In this document: positions 40,183 through 53,053 of the stretch, piece by piece
Numbering within the stretch: the stretch's first letter is position 1
Layout of the letters: every line of letters starts with the position of its first letter
NCBI GenBank assembly: GCA_025345505.1
Contig: JANVCC010000021.1
Span: 33,801,766 to 33,865,765 of the forward strand
DNA length: 64,000 bases
Direction: 5' to 3'
Source of the DNA: Todiramphus chloris collaris
Taxonomy: Eukaryota > Chordata > Aves > Coraciiformes > Alcedinidae
Position numbers and translations under genes: made by a program
Notes under the pieces: model-generated
What the model was told of the DNA's origin: nothing
Seen by the model: the letters and a program-made list of their open reading frames with translations, nothing else
Database searches by the model: none

Positions 40183-40276
40183 GTGATTCTAAAAGCTTAC
40201 ATATTAATACTGGTATTCTTGTGCAGTATCTAAGGCCTTTCGATATAGCTTCTTAGAAAGAGTCAATTCATGTCAC
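40183..40276. other. Short unique spacer between two LTRs
   Basis: Ordinary sequence with no recognisable feature. It separates two unrelated LTR remnants. Confidence 0.5.
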
Positions 40277-40542
40277 TGTTTATAGCAGGAGCGGAGAGAT
40301 GCAGCAACACACAAATTCAGCAAGAGCAGGCAAAAGAAGCAACTTTGTTAATTTATAATCCCGTTTTACATACCCTAGCCCCATAGGGCAATTGGTCAGT
40401 GATCACCCACCTCCTAGGGTGATTGGCTAAAGTCCTACAACACCTATTTCAAAATATTATTCCAATGTACCATAAACAGAACTTAGCAAAACATCAGGTG
40501 TTAGTCTAGCTTACAAAAAACATCCTACTGTTTTTCATAACA
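40277..40542 (-). mobile_element. Probable short ERV LTR (ERVK-like), minus strand
   Basis: Read on the minus strand from 40542 it begins tgttatgaaaaacagtagg. It then contains CCAAT motifs (gccaatcacc, gaccaattgcc), an AT-rich TATA-like gattataaattaa, and attaacaaagttgcttc, which looks like a mutated AATAAA signal followed by R/U5-type sequence. The end is tataaaca. A TG...CA structure of 266 bp with this element order is typical of short avian ERVK-type LTRs. Flanking hexamers (tgtcac, tgcatg) do not match, so the insertion duplication is lost or my boundaries are off. Confidence 0.5.
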
Positions 40543-43450
40543 TGCATGAGAAAGGCAGGATCCTCACCAAGTACTGTGAGAACCTGAGAAAAATCCCTCT
40601 GCTAGCAGCTTTTCAGCATCCACAAATTCACTGTAAAATATATCTTATTTTCACAGAGATATGACCAACTATTTTATCTTTTATTCACATACATACCAAT
40701 CAAACATGATGATCTTCTGTTCTTGTGAACACCTGCACAACTTTTCAAAAATGTCTCATAAATCTAATGAATAACTTTTCTGCAAGTGATATCATGGAAG
40801 AAATACTGTAATGGTTATCTGTTTTCCAAGAAAAAAAAAAAAAAAAAAAGAAAACCTTAGACAACAGGAGTATCAATTCATATATTACTTCTGACACATT
40901 CCACTTTTGATGACATACTTGGTCAACTTGGATTTTATTTGGTTTTCAAGGCCAGTCCTCAGGGAACGCAGCTATTTTTGAGGGGGAAATGGTAGTATCA
41001 AAATAATGTGTTGCAAATTTTTTCTCTTTTTCAAATTCTCTTGCAGATCACAGGAAGATGAATATTCAGTTTCAGATTCAATAAACTATTCAGTTTGGCT
41101 CAGCTTCAAAAATTAAATGAATTAAAGTACTTCTCATCCAGCTGAGAATAATACACATGAAATGAGCTTGAGAAGTCTTCTATTTCCTAGGTATCAAGGA
41201 CTGTAGGAGGATGACAGAAACATACAGGTTATATCATATTGAAACTGTGTCCTGGGTAACTCCTTTAAAACTCTTCTCTGGTGGTCCTGGACTTCTGGGA
41301 ATTCCAGAGTAAGTGCTGTGCTTCCTTTTGCTTACCATCAAAAATGTTGTATGCTAAAGCACTTAATTTAGAGACTAAAATATTTAAAAGCTATGGAATC
41401 AAATCAAGCAAACAAGTCAACAAAAAAACCCTGCAGGTGAACAAACAGAAAAAGTCAAGAGCCTAATATAACCCTCTAATCTCACTTTCTCTATAGAAGA
41501 GGATCTGTGAAAAAACTTCAGTGATTCTTCATGTCTAAATTTATATTTGATTTACTTTAAACAAGATAAATTGAAAAAGTCTGAAATACTGCATGAGAAA
41601 GACAAAAAAAAAAATATAAAAATGTATATATATCTTTTTCCTGCCCACTGTATTTCTATAGTCTGAAAACATTATTTCCAACTCTTCACATATAAATTTC
41701 CTCTATCTTTTTTGCTCTGCTTTCATACTGCAGACTCCCTGATTACTGTCTTTCTTCACCCATCTGTCCCTACCCTCTGGTCCAAATAGTCCTCATCAAA
41801 TCATGTCCAATTGTTTCTGTTGAAGAAGCAATCTCCTTGTCCTTCTTTGTTTCCTGAGGATTTAACCTGATAAAATGTGCTGTATCAAAGACTATACATA
41901 AAACAGTCAGCCCCTCTTTTGTTCAGTGACAGTCTGCATAACAGAAGACTATATACCTGGTCTATACAGCACCTATAAATGGTCTGCATACTTTAACTAT
42001 TTGTCATAGATTGGGATTTATCTATTTTGATACGTATTTTTTTCCTTATGACTTATTGTCAACTGTATTATCTAGCAGCTCCGATAAAAATGACAATTAC
42101 ATTAAGGATTCTGTTTTCTGACCTTGAAAGTGAAACTATTTGAAGTTTTTCAGTATTATCAAAATAATATTCTATTTTTTACATTCTCCTTTGGGATCCT
42201 TTGTTTCAGAAATATTCCCCACTAACTTACAGTGTTGTGAGTGATTTTCTCCTGGTTATCACTGATCACTGAAGACACTTTCTCTCCTGACCTCTATAAC
42301 ACTAGCTCTCAAATTGATTTATGAAGCTTTAGTGGATGTACACCTTGTTACCCTTTGGCCGTCTTGTGGAAATTGGTAGGAGTGCCAGGATCTGTGTGCA
42401 AATACTGCAGTGACCTAGTTATATGGATCAGCACAACTTTGGTAAGGCAAACCTCAGGTAGTTTTTTTGAAACTACCTTTAACTTACAAGGTTATAGTAA
42501 AATGCAAATGTTTATTTACAGCATCTGATAAAGACAGTATAGAGATGCTTAGAAAAGACAAGTGAAGGAAAATCAATTCTTAATTTACACTAACATGAAA
42601 TATAAAAGATCTTTTTTGTCTGCTCAGTACCTGACATTTCAAGCTGCATTTGTCAAGGACAATCATTTCTTTACAAATCCTCCTGGCTTTAACAGACAGT
42701 TTTGTTCTTGGAGTCCTCTCAGTATCACGTTCAGATTCAAATCTTTTCCTCCATCCTTCTCTTTATCCACCTACTCCAGTCCAACCTGCAGCCTGTTTGT
42801 TATGCTATTTCCATTCAAGGTGGCAGCTGTGAAGACTCCTTAAGAGAGAAAAAAATTTCCTTATTCAGTAGGGAATGTTCAAGAAATGCTGGAGGGGAAA
42901 GAAGTTAAAAAAAGAAAAGTGCTGTATCATATGTTTGGAGAGTGAAAGCTTATTGTTTCTGTTGTTTTTGGTTTTGGGTTTTTTTTTCCAGAGGAAGTGT
43001 AGAATGTACTTACCCAAGAAGCAATCTCAGGTGTAACTCTTAGATTCGTACCAGGGCACCCCTCTGCAAAAATATTCCTCACAAACAATGTTTGTATTCA
43101 CTGATTGGTTGTTTATGGCAAATCCTCTTTTCACATGTTCTCTGATTTACTACTGCATGAAAGGTTCAGTAGTGGACCTGGAACCTTGACTCAGTGACAT
43201 AGACTTTGGTTTGGAATTAAGTAGTTTTGAGGGTCTATCCTCACAATAACATAAATTCCAGTCTGCACAGTCATAGTGTAGATGAGATAATGTAGTCACT
43301 CATCTGTTCAGTAAAGCAGACTTTTTTACAGGTGAGTGACATTTTTACATTTTTAACCAGGGTAAAGTTGCTCACAACTAATTAAGATCACACCTTCTAA
43401 TTATAAATGTGGCCAAATTGTATTAATCTTTTCCTTTTCTTGAGAATACT

Positions 43451-43709
43451 TTTGTTGTGGTTTGTGTTGTATTGTTTTTTTGGGGTGGGGTCAGGTTCTG
43501 TTGTTTTTGGTTTGGTTGGTTATGGGTTTTTTGAAAAAAACAAGCTATCAAAAAAACCTTTTGCTTTAACCCCAGAGACAAAGAACCATTATTTTAGAAT
43601 CAAAGACAAAACCCCCTCAGAAATAAACAAACAAAAAAACCAAAACCAGAACAAAACCCCAAACAACCTCACACAAAGTCTAAACAAACCAACAAACAAA
43701 TAAATAAAT
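43451..43709. repeat. Imperfect GT-rich / AC-rich inverted repeat
   Basis: The left arm (43451-43532) is almost only G and T (tttgttgtgg, ttggggtggggtcagg, ggtttggttggtt). The right arm (43621-43709) is almost only A and C (aaaccaaaaccagaac, caaaccaacaaac). The reverse complement of the right arm resembles the left arm loosely, for example ttggggttttgttctgg against ttggggtggggtcaggttctg. A small ttttttgaaaaaaac hairpin sits between them. Confidence 0.5.
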
Positions 43710-46364
43710 GAGCTGTTGCTTGGACAAGGCATTGCCCGTCATTGTCAATTTCTCACATTCATAGAACAAGATCTTTGAGCAAAAGACTATTTTTTGTCCA
43801 TCTGTGTTTTCACAGTTCCTAGAACAAGGCATACTGGTCTTTATGAGAATTTTAAACACTATAAGAATAACACGTTGAATTGAACAGCAGAAAAGAGGAG
43901 AATCCATAAAATATAGTTTACACCATTCCCTCTGTACAGAGATTACTCGGTACTTTTCTTCAGCATCTGCAATATAAACCTTAAATGCTCAGAAGATGAA
44001 TCTTTCTGATCAGAATGACTCACCAAGTCTCTTTCTAAGATACTAATAATTAAAAAATAGGTGGATGATCAACACCTTTTAAAGTTGTAACTCTGAAAAT
44101 CAGCCTACAGATTTAGACTTTGTAGGCTTTTAAAGATGTTAGTGCATAAATAATGTCATTAAATCAATAAACTAAATTATGATCTTATCCACATAACAAA
44201 TGACTACACTGACATCAGATGTTATACAACTTTTTAATACAGAAAATCATCATCTCTCTAAGAATCTGATGGAACTACACCAAATTTATACCAAGGAGAA
44301 TATTCAGAATTATTTCTCAGAAGGACATAATCGGTTTATTTTTCTTTATGCTTTTATAATCAAGTGTAACAAGTCACTGACAGAGCTTGTAAACCTTAAT
44401 TATCCTGAAAACTTTTGTTCACCAGGTTACACAGCTCTTTTCCTGCAGAAGTTAAAAATAAAAATAATAATAATAAAAAAAAAAAAACACCAAAAAAAAC
44501 CATAATATGATATGTCAATATGATATGGAATGAGAATAAAAATATAAATTGGAATTAGTACTATTGAAAACAGGATTTTCAATCAATTTCCATTTCTAAA
44601 AGGTGAAAGAATTTTGATCTTTTTTTCGATTATAGTCTTTCTGAGAAAGATAAGTAATGCTCAAAGAAACTCAACAAAGGGCAATACGAAAAATAATGAG
44701 GATTGAGGATTTTGGATTTTATTTCCCTAATACAAACATAGAGATAAAACACTGATTCCATGATACATGACATTTTCTTTTTATGAATAAAAACAAAGAT
44801 TAGGGAGTACTATTTTGAAAGACATCATTTTATTTAAGGACACATACTGATAATAAATTTGGAGAAAGAAAGAAAAAGTAATAAATAAATTAATTTTATA
44901 AAAACATAACAGCTTCATTATTTAAAGGGAGAATAATATTACAGTAACAGATGAGACCAGTTTCATGCAAATGCAACAAAAGGCTTTACTGGAAGTGTTT
45001 AAATATTAACTTGGATGACTATGCATAACAGTCTGATGCCAAGTTTTTCTTCTTACTTTCTTCTTTACCACTATCTCCTTCCCACCTGGTTTCAGAGAAT
45101 TTACTAAATCTAAAATTTATCAAAAGAAATACACATTGCCTTTTATAGTGGAAAAATATTTCTAAACATGTTAGATTGGTAGAAAATGTCAATATAACTA
45201 AATACAGGAATTGTACTTCCATGATATTACTAGCTGAACCATCATTATCTTATAACTATACAGGAAAGGTATTTTGGGTCAGGCTGGCATCATTACCTAT
45301 TACTGAGATTACCAACATTTCAGTTGCTTATAACTTTGCTAGATATTAGTAGTTGTTACTGCTCATGCTAACTGACTATTTTTGATGGAACCATTTCTTG
45401 AGGGAAATAAAAGGTTTAGAATAGATTCAGTTTGTGCACTGGTCTGTTGTGGAAAAATTGAGTTTCTATATCATTCTGTTTGTATAACTCATTAACTAAA
45501 AAGAAATGTATCTATAATGCATCACCACAGTATCTCCTGGAATTTCTTCAATTCTAATCATATCCTGAAAATTATAATTTATGTGGGCATCTGGGTAAAT
45601 ATGTAGAAAATATTTGATTTTGATTTATAAATGTGCCTATCTACTTCTATATGCAGTGCTGTGATAACACACATCTCCACATGAACTAGATGCTATCAAG
45701 TTTTCAGTCTCAAGGCAAGGCCTATCTAAGCGGTCTTCAAGAGGAAAACTGCTGTTGAATTCTAATTAAATAAACTTTTGTGTAGTCAATACATGTTTGT
45801 TCTTGTAGACAGTTGGTCCTTTCTGCTATACTTAAGTGTAAAACTTAGGTCATGTATCCAGAACTGATCTCAGTAGAAATATTCTGAGGATAAAAAAGTA
45901 GTTTCCCTCAGAGTGCCTCTGTGCTTCTTTGCCTTTTTTATCTGCAGCAGTCTTACAAGTTTTGACTGCTATTCAGCAAAGTAGCTCTTAATGGAATTAT
46001 TTTTTTAACATTTCCTTCCAAGCACTAGTGAAATACAAGTAGATATTCATAACAAAATTATGGTCTTTTCTTTCAAAACACACTGGTTTCTTTAGTCCAA
46101 AAAAACCATTCAAAAGTGCTTTTAAATACTATTAAAGACTATAACAATTTATTAAAGACTATACTATAGTCTATTTTATGTCACATATTTTTGAGGTGGT
46201 TATTGATGTATTTTACAAGAACACAAAAATTGCAAGAATAAGCCATGCTTTCAAAATAACATCAAGAGTAAATGACAGAATAATAAAAAGATTCTCCTTT
46301 GCAATAGTCAGTTGAATTATACACCTGATATTAAACTGTCCTGTAGGGAATAGAAGAACACAAT

Positions 46365-46389
46365 ACACACACACACACACACACACACA
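46365..46389 (+). repeat. AC dinucleotide microsatellite
   Basis: About twelve uninterrupted AC units. Confidence 0.95.
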
Positions 46390-47184
46390 AAATTGGATTA
46401 ATTAGAAATAAATGAAATAGCAATATTTCTAAATAAAACCGGGTCAACAACTCCATCGCTGTACCAGTGATGGTCCATACAGCTTGTTAAAACATTCTCT
46501 AATACAGGTTTGATTTTAAAATATTTCAGATATTTAAACTGGAAAATATGTGTAGGTGTACATGTAGGTGTATGTATATACAGGGACATCATATGAGTCC
46601 AGAGGAGCCACAGAACTGATGCTGTCTTGTGACTAGAATCAAACCATTCTCTTGGCCTCAAAGCTAAAGAACAAATACTGTCTCTCTTTTATTTAATAGT
46701 ATTGACGTAATTCCTTGTACTGAAAGAATTGTTTGCCTAAGGAGGCTCACTGAAATCAGTGGAACTGCACATGTATTAACTGCCTATGTGAGTAGATACA
46801 GAAAATTCCCTGAACCATTTCTGAAATTACAGCTGGTGAAAGTCTATGCCAGAAATAGACTTGTTTCCATCAATATATTTCCCAGAATTCATTTCTGAAT
46901 CCTTTTGTGTTTAAAGGATTCAAAATAATTTTACCACATCAATGAAACTTTCTGTTAATAGGAAAAAGTCCATTAACAGGAAAAAGTCAACAAATGAACC
47001 AAAGAATATTCATCACTACCTTTATCTTCTTTGGTTTTGAAAGAAATTTCATGTTATTGAGTTTACAGAGGTTTAAATGAGATCAAAGGCATGTGACAAT
47101 GCCAAAACCTGTAAGTATAAGAGAAGAAATCACTTTAAAAATTGAAGTAGCATTTCTATTTTTCATAAGCCTGGAAGGAGACAT

Positions 47185-47226
47185 CCTACTACTACTACTA
47201 CTACAAAAAAAAAAAAAAAAAAAAAA
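47185..47226 (+). repeat. CTA trinucleotide run followed by poly-A
   Basis: About six to seven CTA units run straight into an A22 tract, a compound simple repeat. Confidence 0.9.
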
Positions 47227-47667
47227 GGTAGTGGCAGTGGAGGAAAGCCAGTGCCTGGAAGGAGTGTCTTAGTAATAAACATTTATTGTTTTTGTGACCA
47301 GATTGAATTCTGACTTTGAAAGGAGGGCAGTAAACTGAGAGAAATATGTTCTTGGAGAAAAGGTATACGGTATATGAGGCATAATTCTCATCCAGATGCT
47401 GAACTGAATTTACTGTATACACAACTATATATCACATCTATCATGTCCACATATCTCAAAAAGCAAGGTGTCCACTTCTTCCTATTTCAGACAGAAAAAT
47501 AACTCATACCAATAATGCATTAAGACTAACATGTACTTACACATAGCAGCTACTGCAAAAGTTTAAGTAGAAGTATGATGAATTAGACCAAAAACATATT
47601 ACTGTATTTTTAATAAATAATATTCTGGTTTATTTTACTACTTTACATGTGTTATGGAAATTATGCA

Positions 47668-47906
47668 TGCCAGCCTCCACAACAGGGTTCAATTCTATGT
47701 TTCTGCCGAATCAGTAAGTCGAAAGATGGATTCCTCTACAAAATACTTTATTAGTAGTGCTATAACTTGAGCTGAGCACCTCCAAAAGGGACCCTGAACA
47801 AGGAAATCCCTGGGCATTTAAATCCCTGGACAATTTAAATTCCCTACCTCTCATGGGAAGTTTAGACCAATAGTCATATCAGCATCTGGGGTCTTCCTGT
47901 TCTTCA
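47668..47906 (-). mobile_element. Probable ERV LTR remnant, minus strand
   Basis: Read on the minus strand from 47906 it goes tgaagaacaggaagacccc, then a repeated module (attgtccagggatttaaat and gcccagggatttcc), agcactactaataaagtat with an AATAAA signal, ggaatccatctttcgac and gaaccctgttgtgg, ending near ggctggca. TG and CA ends, a polyadenylation signal near the 3' end and a T/C/G-mixed tail after it fit a U3-R-U5 layout of a short retroviral LTR. No target duplication was found and no family name is offered. Confidence 0.42.
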
Positions 47907-49138
47907 CTGGGTTCTTGAAATAAATTGAAAATTGAAATAAATATAAATAATACTTCAGTTAATTATAAAATTAAGTCTTTGACTACTGTCTGCCTATAAG
48001 ACTGAGATCAGTCAGTTCAGGCATCTAAGAATGAACTTTACTGTATTTCCAAACCATTCCTTAACCTGGATAAATGGTTTTCTGCACAAAATGTAACATA
48101 GTTTGTGAAAGAAATCCTCAAAGCCCTTGAAATTATGTATGATTTATCTTTCTTCTGTACATTTTTCTTATGAAAATCTTCTACTCAGTAAAAAATTGCA
48201 ATATCAAATGAGGCATTGCTTGATCTAAAATAATAATAAAAAATCATAGTTTACAAAACCAGCGATTTGTACTAATTAACCCTCAAGGGAAAAGACCTCA
48301 TCTCCTATACATAAATAATACATAATTTAATGAAAGTATAGGGCACTGGAGAGAAGCAATTGCTTTTTTCTCTGTTTTGAGTACTTAGATTATTTATTGA
48401 ATCTTGATGTTTAGTTTTAAAATAGGTTATCTTATTCAGGAAATGTATTTTTCTTTTGTTTTATCTGCAAAGAGATCCAAAAATATAAAATGTTAACCTA
48501 CAGACAATTCTCATTAAAACCAAACAGAATCTGAAATGTAATGGCAAGCAAGGCAAATAAAAATTAATATATAAAAATATAATAATTGGGGAATGAAAAA
48601 AAAAAAAAGGAGCTAGAATACATTGTCAGTTGTTTTCCTGACACTTCCCTATGTGTTCTTGACATCATTGGAGTACAGCAGAACATAATTTTGATCACTT
48701 ACTAGTTTGGACATGAGCATGAAGATACAGGACACACATTTAACAGAAAGGATTATAATGATGTTCATTGATTAGGTAAGAACAGATAAGATCAAAATAT
48801 TTCTGGTCTGCACTTTGGTTTTGATAACTTTATGAGACCTTGAATAAAGAAATGAGTGACCTTTATACAGTTATTAACTGCAGGCATTGCACAGTCAATT
48901 TTGGCTGCCAAAGAAGCTCCTGAGATGACCTACTTGTATCCCAGTGAGTGCCTTGGAGTTCAAGTTAAGAACTATCATTATGTTTTAGATAGATGTAAGG
49001 TCTGATTACACTGAGAATAATATTGGGATGATACACAGTGAGATTTATTGTTATATAAAAAAAATTGCAAAATACTGTACCAGTTGGAAACTTTCCTAAA
49101 CCTGATGTTTATCCATGTTACTAAATTTCTATCATTTT

Positions 49139-49187
49139 CCCTTCCCTTCCCTTCCCTTCCCTTCCCTTCCCTTCCCTTCCCTTCCCT
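49139..49187 (+). repeat. CCCTT pentanucleotide microsatellite
   Basis: About ten near-perfect CCCTT units form a pure pyrimidine tract of about 49 bases. It explains the Pro/Phe/Ser-rich repeated peptide in the open frame across it. Confidence 0.95.
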
Positions 49188-49412
49188 CTATTTATAGTTT
49201 GAAGCAATTATTCTATTTCAGAAAAAAAAAAAAGAAGCCTTTGTCCAACAGAAAAAAAAAAACAAAAACAAAAACAATTTCTCTGTATCTCTTTCCATAC
49301 AACCCTCTAATGTTGCAGTTTCAGCTTACAGGCAAACTTTTCAATATTTCCTTAAAGTGCCTGCAGCACAGCACAGACAGTTCTACACAATTTATTTTCA
49401 AATTGCAGGACT

Positions 49413-49455
49413 CTAACTAACTAACTAAAGAAACAAATAAATAAATAAATAAATT
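49413..49455 (+). repeat. Compound CTAA and AAAT tetranucleotide repeat
   Basis: About four CTAA units, a short linker, then about five AAAT units. Confidence 0.85.
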
Positions 49456-50678
49456 GTAAAACAATCCACAGTTTTTTGCTTTAAAGTCACTGGTTGAAGC
49501 AGATGAAAAATACAATTTTTTATTAAGCAATCAAAAAGTAGGTACAGATATTTTTTTACTGAGGGTATATTTATTGGCTAGAGTTTGGAGAATATGTAGA
49601 ATTTGAAAAGGCTATTTATACCACTGTCAATTTCTCTTAGCAATAGAGCTAACTGATTTATCACAGCTATGTCAGCATTCATCTACTTCCAGTTTTTCTA
49701 ACAGAGACAGAAAAGACATACAACGCTGAGTGGAACTTATAAAAGAAGTCAGAGTATATATATTTTATGGGACTAGTGATTAATGTTCTCAGATTAACAT
49801 ACACAGCACCATTCTACATCTGCAAAAATTCAAAACATAGTAAAACAGGAAGGATATTTGGCAGACTTGCATTTATAAACTAACAAATTTCTAAAGACTC
49901 ACAGACCTGTCCTTTTAATGTATTTGCTGCCTTAGAGTATGTGCTGTCATTATGTTCACTTGCCTGAATTAAATTTTCTATGCTGTGAACAAGATTAGGA
50001 AATGAAAAAGAAGAAGGAAAGACAAAGAAATAAAAATTTTTAACACACTACTGTTACTCGGTAATATTTAAAGTTACTTCCAGGATCTGATTTAGAAGCA
50101 TTCAAGGATAAAACAGGCAATGATACAAAGAATGTGCTCTGCAGGTAAGAAATTAAAATAATAAAGCAATAATCTTTATGAAGAAAACAAAATCAGATGT
50201 CAAACTGTACCTGGAAATATTACATGAAATTTTCAACAACAACAAAATGTAACTAGCTCATAGTCTAGAATTTATGTCATTCATGTAAGAAATATTATCC
50301 AGTTTCCATTGTGCCAGAATCACTTAGAATATGCACCTGACATCTGTCAGACCCCACTGAACTAATGGGCGGGATTAAATTTTATTTTTGAAGTGGAATA
50401 GTTCCAATAAAACCCTTAGAAAAGAGGAAGTGTGAAAACATCTTCATTCTCACTGTGTCCTAAATATCAGGAGATTGGCACCTCCTTATTTGACTTTAAA
50501 ATTTGACATAAACTGGAGAAATCTTAAAAAAAAAACAAAAAAAAACCCACATTTAAATGAGAGAAAAATATTTAAACTCTGAAGGGACTTATCCAAACAG
50601 GCAGCCATTCATTTTTTCTACATTGAGTTCTATACTATTATACTGGAAAAAAAGAGTTAAAACTGCAGAAAGAGTAGT

Positions 50679-50714
50679 TATATATTTATATTTATATTAT
50701 TTATATTTATATTC
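50679..50714 (+). repeat. TATATT-type AT microsatellite
   Basis: Irregular TTTATA/TTATAT units over about 36 bases. Confidence 0.7.
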
Positions 50715-51704
50715 ATGATATCTTCAGTATAAAAAAGAATAGCAAAAGCTACCAAAATTGAGGAAAAAGAAAGAATAGAAGGGCATCTTTTAATTGACTT
50801 TTTGGTATTTTCTGAAGCATGATTGAAATTCTTTAATTTTTAGTTTAATGTTTTCCTTTAGTGTTTTGTGTGTGTGTGTGTATAAATAAGCTTGAAATTC
50901 AAATCCTACAGACTTGAGCCAGGTTTGTGTTAAATTCATTTACTTGTCATGTTGTGTTTTCAGTACTTAAATTAATTCTTATTTTAAGAGTTATTACTAA
51001 GCAATCAGCATTCCTGCTATTGAGGGAAACATTCAGTATAGATGAATACTTCTATTTTACCTTTTCTTTATATTCTTCTAAACAGTGCTCTTGTATCTCA
51101 AGTCTTTTGCAATTATAAATGATAGGGTGCTCGAGTATTTTTTTGCAGAAGTGAAAATATATTTCTTACATTATTTTATTCAATTTTTTTAATGTAGTAT
51201 AAAATATACTATTTTTTTTACTATCGTGAGTAAAGCTTTACTTACTTTACTCAATTCTATTCAAATTCAATTCCACAGTTTTGTTTCCCCATACTTCAAT
51301 TATATGGGAAGAAGCCTTTCATTATTCAAAATATGATCTTAAAAATGAAAGAAGCTTTCAATGAGTTTTCTTTAAGTGTGTTTGCAGTCAATATCAGACG
51401 CTCAGATGAATCCAGCAAAATATCTTTAAATACATTGTGCACACTGCTGTAGTACCACTTCTGTCTTTAAAGGTGTATGTAAGTGTGAACAGGCCTCAAA
51501 CTACAGTTAGAATTTTTAAAGTATCCTGAGCACATAAAGGCTTTTTCAAGTGTGTTTTATCTATAAGGATTTCATTAGTATCATAAATACCTTTAAAACC
51601 TGATTTTAGTGGCTTACTGGGTCTTACAGGGTAAGTTATATTTCTTTGCTTTTTTAATAATAATAGCACAACTACAGAAGAGGGACTGGAAGAATGAACC
51701 ACTC

Positions 51705-52870
51705 ACTGTAGAAGAAGATCAGGTTTGAGAACATCTAAGGAACCTGAAGGTGCACAAGTGCATGGGGTGCATCCATGGGTCCCGAGGGAACTGGTGGATG
51801 AAGTTACTAAGACACTATCAATCATATTTGAGAGGTTGTAGTAGTCTGTTGAAGTTTCCATTGACTGAAAAAGAGGAAACATAACCCCCATTTTTAAAAA
51901 GGGAATAAAGCAAGATCCAGGCAACCACAGGCCAGCCATCCTCACCTCTGTGTCCAGCAAAATCATGGAGTGGTTCCTCCTGGAAACTCTGCTAAGGGCC
52001 AAGGAAAATAAAGAGGTGATTGGTGAGAACCAACATGGCTTTACAAAGAGCAAATTGTTCCTGACAAAGTTGATGGTCTTCTATGACAGGGTTGCAGCAT
52101 TAATGAATAAGGGAAGAGCAGCTGACATCATCTACATGGACTTGTGAAAAGGATTTGACACTGTCCCATGTGATATCCTGGTGGACATGTCCTGGTGGGC
52201 AACAATTTAACCATGAGTCACGAATGTGCCCTTGTGAACAAGAAGACCATTAGTGTCCTGGGGTGCATGAAGAAGAGTGTGGCCAGCAGGTTAAGGGATG
52301 TTGTCCTCGCCCTCCACTCTGCCTTACTGAGGCCACATCTGTAGCATTCTGTCTAGTTCTGGGCTCCCCAGCTCAAGAGGGACAAGAAAGTACTGGAGAG
52401 AGTTCAGCAGAGGGCTACAAAAATTATAAGGGGACTGGAACATTCCTCTTTCAAGGAAAAGCTGAGTGACCTGTGTCTGTTTAGCCTGGAGAAGGGAAAA
52501 CTGAGAGGGGATCTTACCAATGCTTATGAATATCTGATGGTCAGGGGTCAAGAGGGTGGGTCCAGGGTATTTTCAGTGGTGCCTAGCAACAGGGCAAGGG
52601 GCAATGGGCAATGGGCATTAACAGGAAAACAGGAGAGTCCATTAGAACATCAGGAAAAACTTCTTTACTGTAAGGATAGTGAAGCACTGGAACAGGCTGC
52701 CCAGGAAGATTGTGGAGTCTCCTTCTATGGAGATACTCAAAACTCACCTGGATGTGTTCCTGTGCAACCTGATCTAGGTGAAACTGCTTTAGCAGAGGGT
52801 TGGACTAGATGATCATCAGAGGTCCCTTCTAACACCTACCATTCTCTCATTCTGTGTGATTCTGTGATTC
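51705..52870 (+). mobile_element. CR1 LINE with internal deletion
   Basis: Plus-strand CR1. From about 51720 it shows a decayed ORF2 upstream of the RT palm (gcatggggtgcatccatggg, gggaactggtggatgaag). RT text follows (FTKSKLFLTKLMVFYDRVAA and YMDL*KGFDTV with a TGA). The frame then jumps, near 52188, directly to the C-terminal region (NLTMSHECAL in the family's position), so the part with the catalytic DD motif is deleted. The 3' region follows (ggaacaggctgcccagg, agcagagggttggactagat) and the octamer tail (attctgtgtgattctgtg) at 52845-52870. Two near-copies of tcctggtgg(a/g)ca sit at the deletion junction (52176-52187, 52190-52201). Dead copy; left boundary approximate. Confidence 0.9.
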
Positions 52871-53053
52871 AATGACTTTATCAGGGAGTGTAGTGACAGT
52901 ATGAGGGCTAATGCTTTCAGGGTAGAAAGAGGGTAGATTTAGATTAGGTATTAGGAAGAAATTTTTCACTGTGAGGGTGATGTGACCATGGAACAGGTTG
53001 CCCTGAGAAGTTGTCGATAACCCCTCCCTGGAAGTGTTCAAGGTTAAGTTAGA
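52871..53053 (+). mobile_element. CR1 LINE fragment of another subfamily, truncated at both ends
   Basis: Plus-strand CR1 3' region (agagggtagatttagatta, ggaagaaatttttcactgtg, accatggaacaggttgccc, ccctggaagtgttcaagg). It abuts the octamer tail of the preceding CR1 on the left and is cut on the right by the tail of the next CR1. Its own 3' tail is not found after the neighbouring minus-strand CR1 either, so that part is lost. Wording differs from the element to its left, so it is a separate insertion. Confidence 0.8.

Larger units (their letters stand above)
40543..47667. other. No gene seen; unique AT-rich sequence with simple repeats
   Basis: Includes A19 at 40831-40849, the GT/AC mirrored pair at 43451-43709, an AC microsatellite at 46365-46389 and a CTA run with poly-A at 47185-47226. 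The interval 42600-42840 is slightly richer in C but unrecognised. No open frame is convincing: the 98- and 101-codon frames fall in low-complexity or AT-rich sequence. Confidence 0.5.
47907..51704. other. No gene seen; AT-rich sequence with microsatellites
   Basis: Holds the CCCTT repeat at 49139-49187, a CTAA/AAAT compound repeat at 49413-49455 and TATATTTA-type repeats at 50679-50714. A GT run near 50866-50881 is also present. No recognisable gene or transposon. Confidence 0.5.

Noticed and set aside
43407..43703. 98-codon frame with Lys/Asn/Gln-rich end
   Set aside because: Encoded by the GT-rich and AC-rich low-complexity arms.
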